Shown in pieces: positions 6,882-12,549 of a stretch of DNA of 12,549 bases. This DNA comes from VFKU01 sp964411925 (GTDB taxonomy: Bacteria > Hydrogenedentota > Hydrogenedentia > Hydrogenedentales > GCA-2746185). The notes under the pieces were generated by a model, which worked only from the letters and a program-made list of their open reading frames with translations, did no database searches and was not told where the DNA came from. The translations under genes were made by a program, and so were the position numbers. Every line of letters begins with the position of its first letter. The first letter of the stretch is position 1. The DNA lies in assembly GCA_964411925.1 (NCBI GenBank), contig CAYPNI010000119.1, positions 1 to 12,549 of the forward strand. The letters run 5' to 3'.

Positions 6882-6907
6882 CCCGCCGGGCAGCGGCGGG
6901 ATATGAT
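6882..6907 (+). promoter_or_regulatory. Operator-like inverted repeat plus -10 box before the TonB-family gene
   Basis: CCCGCCG (6882-6888) and CGGCGGG (6894-6900) form a perfect 7-bp inverted repeat around GGCAG. TATGAT, a good -10 hexamer, follows at 6902-6907. No clear -35 is seen at the expected distance. Transcription from this box would start near 6914, about 3 nt before the ATG at 6917, and no Shine-Dalgarno is visible there, so a near-leaderless mRNA is possible. The inverted repeat would then lie in the promoter spacer, where a repressor or activator could bind. Confidence 0.4.
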
Positions 6908-6916
6908 TGTTGACAG

Positions 6917-7978
6917 ATGAATTACTGGTTTCGCATAGGCACGGCGCTGGCTGCGTCGATTCTGCTGAATGTCGCCATGTTGACGGCGCTGCCGTACATG
7001 GTGCGGACGAACGTGGCCATCGCGCGGACGGAGCCTGCGGAGCGAACGATCCGGCTCGATTTTAGCCGGCCCGCGCCTGAGGATGAGCAGCGCGACCCGA
7101 AACAACTGATCGACGCGGGCGCTGCTGCCGAAGGGCCTGTCGCGGAGACGGACCTGATTTCCAGCCGGGACTCCCAGGCGCAGGACAATTCCGATGCGCA
7201 GGGGGACCCGTCCAAGCCCTCAGTAGATGAACTGGGCGATTTCGACGAGATGCCCGTCCCGCCGAGTCAACCGTCGGAAGCCTCCGAGGCGTCGGAAGTG
7301 GTCACGCCGCCAGATCCGGCGGAAAGGCCGCAGGAAACCCCCGAACTCCAACATGAGAACGCGCCGCCACAACCGAAACCGACGTCGGCCCCGCCGCCGG
7401 CAGCGCTCGCGGCGCCGGTTGCCGACGGCCGGACATTGGCCGCCGCACCCGAGGCGCGGCCCGATTCGAAACCGCCGGTTGAAGATGCCGACGACGCCCA
7501 GCTCGAGGAGTTGACGCCGCAAGCGAAACCGAAGACGGAGCCCTTGCCCGAGCGCGTCAAAGTCGCGCAGGCGACGCCGCCCGCGACGAAGATGCCGGTG
7601 CAGGAGCTGAAATCTTCCCGCGGCCGCGAGGAAGGCGGCGCACTGAAATCCGGGTTCACCAGTTTCGAAGCGAACAGGCACGAGTTGGGCGAGTACATGC
7701 TGCACGTGCGCAGCCTGGTCGAGCGCGAGTGGCGCTCGGCCCTGCGCATCCGGTACACCGGCGTCTCGCGCACGGAGGCCGTCATCGAGTGCAGCATCCG
7801 CCCGGACGGATCGCTCGAGTACGCGCGGGTAATCGACCCTGGGCTCTCGCTCACGTATGCGGTATTGTGCCGCCAGGCCATCGAACAGGCCGCGCCGTTC
7901 GGGCCGTTTCCGTTTGACGTGCCCGAGATCTATCGCAAGGACAACCTCGAAATTACCTGGAAGTTCTCGTATCTCTGA
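6917..7978 (+). CDS. TonB/TolA-family energy transducer protein
   Basis: TonB-family proteins carry force from an ExbB/ExbD motor in the inner membrane to outer-membrane partners. The 353-residue product has one N-terminal membrane helix (about 6-28), a long Pro-, Ala- and Glu-rich periplasmic spacer (about 110-245) and a C-terminal TonB/TolA-like domain (about 255-353). In that domain Y-x-x-x-V-x-S-L-V-E-R-E-W is followed by a beta segment with IRPDGSLEYARV and then AIEQAAPFGPFP, the usual order of the TonB C-terminal fold. The ATG at 6917 lacks a clear ribosome site but follows a -10 box closely. An exbB-type gene begins 10 nt after its stop. The closest named relatives could be TonB or TolA; the partner receptor is not visible nearby. 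Confidence 0.82.
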   Translation: MNYWFRIGTALAASILLNVAMLTALPYMVRTNVAIARTEPAERTIRLDFSRPAPEDEQRDPKQLIDAGAAAEGPVAETDLISSRDSQAQDNSDAQGDPSKPSVDELGDFDEMPVPPSQPSEASEASEVVTPPDPAERPQETPELQHENAPPQPKPTSAPPPAALAAPVADGRTLAAAPEARPDSKPPVEDADDAQLEELTPQAKPKTEPLPERVKVAQATPPATKMPVQELKSSRGREEGGALKSGFTSFEANRHELGEYMLHVRSLVEREWRSALRIRYTGVSRTEAVIECSIRPDGSLEYARVIDPGLSLTYAVLCRQAIEQAAPFGPFPFDVPEIYRKDNLEITWKFSYL

Positions 7979-7988
7979 AGGAGCTTGG

Positions 7989-8672
7989 ATGGGCGCGCTC
8001 GAACGGGGTGTTGAATTCGCGCAAAAGGGCGGCTGGACGATGGTGCCGCTCGGCCTGTGCGCGATCGCGGCTGTAGCGGTTGCTCTCGAGCGCGCGTTTG
8101 CGTTGCGCCGGCGGCGCGTCATTCCGCAAAGTCTGATCGACATGCTCGACCTGTACCAGGGCGAGTCGTCGGTCGAAGCGATGTTACAGGCCTGCCGCCA
8201 TTCGCGCAGCACGCTCTCGCGGTTGGTTCAGGGCCTGGTCCTTGCGCGCAAACAAAACCCCGCGCACATCACCGACACCCTGAACGCGACCGGCCGCCGT
8301 GAAGTGGAACGGCTCGAGCGCGGGCTGCTCGTGCTCGAGCTTGTCGCCGGTGTTGCGCCGCTGTTGGGGCTGCTGGGGACCGTGCTCGGGATGGTCAGCG
8401 TGTTCGACGCGATCTCCGCGGAGGGCCTGGGGAATGCGCAGGTGCTCTCGAGCGGCATCAGTGAGGCGCTCATCACGACGGTGACCGGCCTCATCATCGG
8501 CATTCCGGCGCTGGCGATGTACAGCTACTTCAGCAAGCGCACCGAGTCGCTCGCGATTGCGCTGCACGAACTGGGCACGGCATTCGTCGCGCGGCTTGCC
8601 GAGTCGTCCCCGCGCGGGCGCATCGAGCCGTTCGAGGGGCGGGACGCTCAGAGCGCCGGCGGGCCGAGATAG
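7989..8672 (+). CDS. exbB: ExbB/TolQ/MotA-family proton channel protein
   Basis: ExbB-type proteins form the proton-driven stator that works with ExbD on TonB. The 227-residue product has three membrane segments: about 16-36, 112-138 (with GVAPLLGLLGTVLGMVSVF) and 159-181 (EALITTVTGLIIGIPALAMY), the two signature segments of the MotA_ExbB family. Threonines T131 and T163/T164 sit where pore threonines are found in ExbB. The ATG at 7989 has AAGGAG 5 nt upstream, partly overlapping the previous stop, so the pair is co-translated. No exbD or tolR follows; instead a minus-strand gene overlaps its end by 25 bp. ExbB versus TolQ cannot be settled here; the TonB-like neighbour favours ExbB. Confidence 0.9.
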   Translation: MGALERGVEFAQKGGWTMVPLGLCAIAAVAVALERAFALRRRRVIPQSLIDMLDLYQGESSVEAMLQACRHSRSTLSRLVQGLVLARKQNPAHITDTLNATGRREVERLERGLLVLELVAGVAPLLGLLGTVLGMVSVFDAISAEGLGNAQVLSSGISEALITTVTGLIIGIPALAMYSYFSKRTESLAIALHELGTAFVARLAESSPRGRIEPFEGRDAQSAGGPR

Positions 8673-9670
8673 ACGATCCGAATCGACTCCTCGGTTGCCG
8701 TGAACCCGTAGTGAGGCAGCGGCCATTGCTGGATGAGCAGGCGTACCGCGGTCTCGGCGCTCACGCCGACCATCACGCAGGGGTTCACGGGCAGTTTTTC
8801 GCAGTTGCGATCGAACTCGACGCGCATGCCAAGCTGATCCGCGATGCTGCGGGCGCATTGTGCGAGCGGGACCGCGCCGGAGTCTTCGAGCAACGTGCGG
8901 GGGTCATTGGGCGGAGCCGGCAGGTACACCGACACGATCCGGTCGAGCGACGCGGGACGCGGCGTCGAACCGGTATTCACGAGGACGGTTTCGCGTAATT
9001 CCGCGCGCGGCGAATGCAGCAGCACGGCCCCGTCCTCGACACGCACGGCACAGGTAGCGTCCGTGAGCCGCGCGGAGCGGAGGAGCGCGTCGAACCCCTC
9101 CCCGAATGTGACGTCCTGAAGGTTCATCTCACCGCACAACGCCGCCGCGACGATGTTATCCGCGACAAGCGTGGTCCGCAGCGAATGGCTCAACAGGGCC
9201 AGCGCACCGTAGAGCGGCGTGTCCGCGCCGATGCGGATATTCGTCGTTGAGTACGCGGTGCGGCGGTCGAGGCGCGTGGAAGGCGAGTATTGGGCGAGCG
9301 ATTCAAAACCTGGCGGATGGATGAAGTCGTATTTCGGCAGCCGCGTCAGCGACATGCCGGTGTCCGCGGCGATCGTTTCGACCAGTTTGTCGGGCGCGAG
9401 CTTCTTGAGTTCGTAAGGCCCGGCGACGTAGTACTCGAGACCGTTCATCAGAACAATGTTGCGGCCGTAGTCCTGGCCGATCCGGCGGACGAGCGTGGCA
9501 AGGGGGGCTCGTTCGAGCATGGGATTGGCGTCGGTCGATTCCGATTCCGCCGCCGGGTGTGACTCGGGATTCGGGGTCGATGCGCAGGCAGCGGCGAACG
9601 CGAGTAGACAAAGCGTCGCAGCGCGCCGAACTGAGCTTGGTGGGAAGCGAACCCCGCTTACCCCTGTCAC
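8648..9670 (-). CDS. Predicted lipoprotein with three STN-like (secretin/TonB N-terminal short) repeats
   Basis: I do not recognise a named protein. The 340-residue product begins with a basic stretch, a hydrophobic run and FAAAC-AS (C29), a plausible though not ideal lipobox (Ala at -3). Three regions have the pattern of STN domains (short beta-alpha-beta units found at the N-termini of secretins and TonB-dependent transducers): about 55-118 (YGRNIVLMNG... KLVETIAADTGMSL), 150-218 (LRTTLVADN... GFDALLRSARL) and 266-336 (LGMRVEFDRN... AVRLLIQQWPLPHYGF). No secretin channel or beta-barrel follows. The GTG at 9670 is the only start that keeps the signal peptide; a hairpin abuts it. The gene converges on exbB and overlaps it by 25 bp. 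A periplasmic adaptor or receptor role is inference. The same frame stays open to 10393, but that extension is a shadow of the upstream gene. Confidence 0.65.
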   Translation of the reverse strand: MTGVSGVRFPPSSVRRAATLCLLAFAAACASTPNPESHPAAESESTDANPMLERAPLATLVRRIGQDYGRNIVLMNGLEYYVAGPYELKKLAPDKLVETIAADTGMSLTRLPKYDFIHPPGFESLAQYSPSTRLDRRTAYSTTNIRIGADTPLYGALALLSHSLRTTLVADNIVAAALCGEMNLQDVTFGEGFDALLRSARLTDATCAVRVEDGAVLLHSPRAELRETVLVNTGSTPRPASLDRIVSVYLPAPPNDPRTLLEDSGAVPLAQCARSIADQLGMRVEFDRNCEKLPVNPCVMVGVSAETAVRLLIQQWPLPHYGFTATEESIRIVYLGPPAL

Positions 9671-9684
9671 CCACGAAGCGTGGG
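9670..9684 (-). promoter_or_regulatory. Hairpin abutting the GTG start of the STN-repeat lipoprotein
   Basis: CCCACG and CGTGGG form a perfect 6-bp stem with a 3-nt loop (9670-9684). The last stem base is the first base of the predicted GTG start codon, and the GTGG that could serve as a weak ribosome site lies in the stem. This may limit initiation; alternatively it suggests the start is wrongly placed. Confidence 0.35.
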
Positions 9685-9765
9685 GCGTCTCTTGAATCGC
9701 ATCGACGCGTGCGACCCGGCTGGTCTTTGTACTCCGAACTGGACTTGGCAACGGCAATCCTTTCG

Positions 9766-10335
9766 TCAGAAGTGATGGACCGTGTCGAGCGGGCCGCGGA
9801 AGCACCGCGCGCAGATGTATGAACCGTCCTTCGTGCGGCCAGCGCTCGCTTCCTGCGTACACTTCACGCACACGACCGCGCCGCAGCGTGTACACGCCAA
9901 ACCATGCTGCGGGCCGAATCCCGGCGCCGAGGCAATTCGGCCGTCGTAAGCGCCGCGTGGCCAGGCGGGGCGCGCCAACGGCGTGTGACACTGCGCGCAG
10001 GTGCTGTTGCGCGACTTGTGGCTGAGCGGGTTGGACATCAGGTAGCGCGGGGGCCGCGCGTCGGTCGCGTAGATGTGGTGCACGCCGCAACCCGCGCAGC
10101 GGACCTCCGACAGCGGAAGGCCGTACGCCGACGGGTCCTCGCGGACGACGAACGAGACGAACTCGAGCGGCAGGGGGGACAGATTTCCCGCTTCGGTGAC
10201 GATATCGTGCTGGCAAACCGGGCAGGTGAGGCGCACCGGAACGCGGCGTTTGCGGTCCATCATGTATGGCGTGAGTGCGGCGAGAACGCCCGCGGCGAAG
10301 ACGGCTGCGGTAATCGGCAGGATGATCGATTGCAT
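9766..10335 (-). CDS. Membrane-anchored protein with six CxxC zinc-ribbon pairs
   Basis: I do not recognise a family. The 189-residue product has one N-terminal membrane helix (about 4-23) followed by a basic stretch, so most of it probably lies in the cytoplasm. Six CxxC pairs follow: C38/C41, C80/C83, C113/C116, C148/C151, C156/C159 and C175/C178. The last four pairs carry CTRCGAVVC and CARC patterns like treble-clef or FYVE-like zinc modules. Three zinc sites, or haem-free redox pairs, are possible; there is no CxxCH pattern except C113-A-Q-C-H, which alone is not convincing for haem. I chose the ATG at 10335, with only a weak GGG upstream; the longer frame to 10923 is antisense to the neighbouring gene. 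The STN-repeat lipoprotein gene lies 95 nt downstream on the same strand and may be co-transcribed. Confidence 0.7.
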   Translation of the reverse strand: MQSIILPITAAVFAAGVLAALTPYMMDRKRRVPVRLTCPVCQHDIVTEAGNLSPLPLEFVSFVVREDPSAYGLPLSEVRCAGCGVHHIYATDARPPRYLMSNPLSHKSRNSTCAQCHTPLARPAWPRGAYDGRIASAPGFGPQHGLACTRCGAVVCVKCTQEASAGRTKDGSYICARCFRGPLDTVHHF

Positions 10336-10395
10336 GTCGCCCAACGAATGCGTCCCCGGTAGTCCAATACCGCGCGGCGCCGATTCGTTCCATGC

Positions 10396-10425
10396 TTGGC
10401 CGCCGGTGTGGGGCGGCATTATACT
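10396..10425 (+). promoter_or_regulatory. Plus-strand promoter overlapping a minus-strand -10 box
   Basis: TTGGCC (10396-10401) and TATACT (10420-10425) are 18 bp apart, pointing right. The predicted start, near 10432, coincides with the A of the next gene's ATG. On the minus strand a perfect TATAAT lies at 10423-10418, overlapping the plus-strand -10 and pointing toward the zinc-ribbon gene (start about 10411, leader about 75 nt). I see no good minus-strand -35. Confidence 0.5.
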
Positions 10426-10431
10426 TGGGGC

Positions 10432-11004
10432 ATGTTCATCGCGGGTGTATTGCTCGTCTGCGCAGCAACGTCGCAACAGTCTCCGTCGGTAGACGGACTG
10501 ACGCCGTACCAATTTACGTTCAAGAACGGCGACCCCGACCTCTATGCGTTCGTGGACGAGGCGGACTTGGCCAACATCGCTGCCATCCCGGTTGTCATCG
10601 ACGAGCCGTGGAACAAGCGCGTGCTCACCATGACGCTTCAGCGGTCGTTCATCGCCGAAATGAGCGAAGAACTCTCCGCGACACGCCGGGCGCGCCTCAA
10701 GGCCGAGTGGGAGCGCGCCGGTGGCGTTGAACGCAAGGACCGCGCGGGGAACCCGTACTGGGTCCTTCAATCCGATCTTGATAAAGACGCGCGCGCGGCA
10801 CGCCTGGTCAGCACGGCGTTCCCCAAGGTTGTCGAGGCCGAGCCGATCGACGCGCCGCCGGCTGGCGAGCTCCAGGAAGGCGGGGCGAACGGCCCCGGAT
10901 TTGTCCGCCTGTGGGGACTGCACGTGGCGATCGTCTTGGGCGCGTTGGCGCTCATGGGCGGGGTAGCGTGGTTTACGTTCCGGCGTCCATGGTCGCCGGC
11001 GTAA
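10432..11004 (+). CDS. Membrane-anchored exported protein of unknown function
   Basis: I do not recognise a family. The 190-residue product has a short N-terminal signal-like segment (MFIAGVLLVCAATSQQS; about 1-16), a polar middle part of about 140 residues rich in charged residues, and a C-terminal membrane helix at about 159-183 followed by a basic tail (FRRPWSPA). This suggests a type I membrane protein with its middle domain in the periplasm. C10 is not in a convincing lipobox. I chose the ATG at 10432: the earlier in-frame ATG at 10396 would place the promoter inside the gene and spoil the signal peptide. A predicted transcription start falls at or beside this ATG. It is divergent from the zinc-ribbon gene and overlaps the cyclase gene tail to tail by 32 bp. 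Confidence 0.7.
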   Translation: MFIAGVLLVCAATSQQSPSVDGLTPYQFTFKNGDPDLYAFVDEADLANIAAIPVVIDEPWNKRVLTMTLQRSFIAEMSEELSATRRARLKAEWERAGGVERKDRAGNPYWVLQSDLDKDARAARLVSTAFPKVVEAEPIDAPPAGELQEGGANGPGFVRLWGLHVAIVLGALALMGGVAWFTFRRPWSPA

Positions 11005-12549
11005 CTTCCTTCATCCCGACTATCTCGTAGGCGTTCACCTGTTCGGTCTTGCCCTTGAGCACCGGCGTGCCCGCCGAGCGCACATCCACGAGGTCCTTCA
11101 CCGCGTTGTACGTCGGCTCGCCGACGATGACCTTGCCGCCCGCCGCAATCGAACACAGGCGCGACGCGATGTTCACGTGATCGCCGATCACTGTGAAATC
11201 CATCCGCTTGGGCGAGCCGATGTAGCCGGTGAACACGTCGCCCGAGTTGATGCCCACGCCCAGCTCGAACGTCGGCAATCCGCGCTTGACGCGTTCCGCA
11301 TTCAGCGCCAGGTTGCGTTGCTGCATCGCGATGCCCGCCCGGACGGCCTGCAACGCGTCGTTCTCATTGGCAAACGGCGCGCCGAACAAGGCCATGACCG
11401 AATCGCCGATATATTTGTCGAGCGTGCCTTTATGCTCGAACAGAATTTCCGTCATTGCGGAGAAGTGTTCGTTGAGCAGGTCCACGAGCCGGTCGGGCGA
11501 GAGGCCCTCGGAAAGCGGCGTAAACCCGCGGATATCGGCAAATAGAATGGTCACATGCCGCTTCTGCCCGCCGAGCTGCACCTCGTTGGTCTCGGACATG
11601 AGCATGTCCACGATGCCCGGCGAGAGGAACCGGCTCAGGTTCGCTCGCTTCTTCTCGGTCTCGAGCATCCGCTGGTACAGCTTCACGTTTTCGATCGCGA
11701 ACGCGGACTGGTTGGCCATCGCCTGGAACAGTTCGAGGTCTTCCTCGTTGAACGTGATGTCGCCGCGCCGTGAATCGACATAGAGCGAGCCGAGGATGCG
11801 CCCCTCGATCTGCAGCGGCACGCACATCGCCGCCGTGATTCGTTGGCGAATGATGCTCTCGCGTTTGCCGAATTTGGAGTCGGTTTCCGAGCCGGACATC
11901 AACACCGGTTCGCCGTCGATCGCGGCCTTGCGCGCGATGCCCATGCTCGGCGAACTCGCCTTGAGTTCCTGGCCCATCTCGCGCGCGACTTGTACGGTCA
12001 GTTGATCCGTCACGTCGTCGCGCATCATCACGAATCCGCGATCGGCGCTCATTTCCTGGATCGCGAGATCCAGCAGGTCTTCGAGGCGCTTCTGCAAGTC
12101 GAAGTCCGATGCGATCAGCTGCGAGACGCGATAGAGCGCGTTGAGCCGCCGGAACGCGTGCTGCATCTTCTGGGGGATTTCGGGCGGCTTCACCGCGGCG
12201 GGCGCGGGCGTGGCGGTAGACGCAGACGCGTGCTTTGCCTGGGCCTTACGGCCGATCATGGTCATCTGCGCGGTCACGTTTTCCATGTCCTGCGCGATCT
12301 TGCGGACTTCGATTTTCAGCGACGATTCACGCTTGCGCTTCTCGAGCAGTTCGGGCGGGTCCTCGTGGAAGACGAGGCGGCAGCGGCTGCCCAGGTGGAT
12401 TTCGTCGCCGTCGCTGAGCAGCCGCTGGACGACTCGCTGGCGATTGACATACGTGCCGTTCATGCTCTTGAGGTCCTGCAGGATCGTCTGATCCTCGCGC
12501 AGGTATACTTTGGCGTGGTAACGGGAAACCTCGTCGGCCACCAGCGCGA
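10973..12549 (-). CDS. FHA-GAF-class III adenylate/guanylate cyclase (N-terminus cut by window edge)
   Basis: Class III cyclases make cAMP or cGMP from nucleoside triphosphates; FHA domains bind phosphothreonine peptides and GAF domains sense small ligands. The reading frame is open to the right edge; about 524 residues are visible. Counting from the valine codon at 12541: FHA C-terminal half 1-58 (SRYHAKV, NGTYVN), coiled linker about 64-130, GAF about 145-288, cyclase about 325-508. Metal-binding aspartates are D336 (FADIRGF) and D380 (DKYIGDS); K376 fits the base-recognition lysine, N457 and R461 (VNIASRL) the transition-state pair. The residue aligned with mammalian D1018 is T450, as in class IIIb enzymes, which favours ATP as substrate. 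All catalytic residues are present. No start codon is visible: the GTG at 12541 lies inside the FHA domain. The 3' end overlaps the neighbouring gene. Confidence 0.93.
   Translation of the reverse strand, partial: ALVADEVSRYHAKVYLREDQTILQDLKSMNGTYVNRQRVVQRLLSDGDEIHLGSRCRLVFHEDPPELLEKRKRESSLKIEVRKIAQDMENVTAQMTMIGRKAQAKHASASTATPAPAAVKPPEIPQKMQHAFRRLNALYRVSQLIASDFDLQKRLEDLLDLAIQEMSADRGFVMMRDDVTDQLTVQVAREMGQELKASSPSMGIARKAAIDGEPVLMSGSETDSKFGKRESIIRQRITAAMCVPLQIEGRILGSLYVDSRRGDITFNEEDLELFQAMANQSAFAIENVKLYQRMLETEKKRANLSRFLSPGIVDMLMSETNEVQLGGQKRHVTILFADIRGFTPLSEGLSPDRLVDLLNEHFSAMTEILFEHKGTLDKYIGDSVMALFGAPFANENDALQAVRAGIAMQQRNLALNAERVKRGLPTFELGVGINSGDVFTGYIGSPKRMDFTVIGDHVNIASRLCSIAAGGKVIVGEPTYNAVKDLVDVRSAGTPVLKGKTEQVNAYEIVGMKEVTPATMDAGT

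Noticed and set aside
6910..6939. Perfect TTGACA just before the TonB-family ATG as a -35 box
   Set aside because: The hexamers 17-18 bp downstream (GCATAG, CATAGG) match the -10 poorly and lie inside the coding region.
9876..10010. c-type cytochrome reading of the CxxC protein
   Set aside because: Only one of six pairs is followed by His (C113-A-Q-C-H), and there is a membrane anchor rather than a cleavable signal, so zinc binding is the simpler reading.
9671..10393. N-terminal extension of the STN lipoprotein frame
   Set aside because: The added part is Arg/Pro-rich, overlaps the six-CxxC gene in another frame and would bury the signal peptide in the middle of the protein.
10336..10923. 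N-terminal extension of the zinc-ribbon gene frame
   Set aside because: It runs antisense through the plus-strand membrane protein gene and the divergent promoter region, and the membrane helix begins at the ATG at 10335.

Overview
This window is a GC-rich piece of chromosome from a Gram-negative bacterium. The diderm envelope is inferred from a TonB-family protein, an ExbB-type motor protein and a predicted lipoprotein. The gene mix (FHA-GAF-cyclase regulator, helicase-associated protein without a motor, PilZ protein with LarA, GTCATTGCGAGGAGCG-type dispersed repeats) suggests an uncultured environmental lineage, perhaps near Planctomycetes or Candidatus Hydrogenedentes. That placement is a weak inference: there is no rRNA or other strong marker. 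I see no tRNA, rRNA, CRISPR array, transposase or phage gene.

Region 1 (1-1260, minus strand) is the conserved cluster yceD (DUF177) - rpmF (ribosomal protein L32) - plsX (phosphate acyltransferase, cut by the left edge). A good sigma70-type promoter (TTGATA-17-TAGAAT) stands in front of yceD. The spacer behind it (1260-1470) holds a 61-bp element with imperfect terminal inverted repeats and two further hairpins.

Region 2 (1471-4680, minus strand) is a tight three-gene operon with its own promoter (TTGCGC-17-TATAAT): a membrane-anchored PilZ/YcgR-like protein with one altered c-di-GMP-motif residue, a six-helix membrane protein, and a lactate-racemase-family enzyme (LarA) with all expected catalytic residues. 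Upstream on the same strand (4754-6589) lies a large protein with an XPB/Ssl2-type helicase-associated C-terminal domain and no ATPase motor.

Region 3 (6590-8672): a 327-bp spacer holds a second, diverged copy of the dispersed repeat and an operator-like inverted repeat. It leads into a plus-strand pair, a TonB-family protein and an ExbB-family protein, with no ExbD.

Region 4 (8648-11004): a minus-strand lipoprotein made of three secretin-N-terminal (STN)-like repeats converges on exbB with a 25-bp overlap. Upstream of it is a membrane-anchored protein with six CxxC pairs. A short divergent spacer with two overlapping -10 boxes separates that gene from a plus-strand, membrane-anchored protein of unknown function.

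Region 5 (10973-12549, minus strand): a class III nucleotidyl cyclase with FHA and GAF domains, cut by the right edge. It overlaps the preceding gene tail to tail by 32 bp.

The best candidates for something undescribed are the TonB-ExbB pair without ExbD facing a triple-STN lipoprotein, and the PilZ-membrane protein-LarA operon. In both cases the grouping is seen in the sequence and the shared function is inference.
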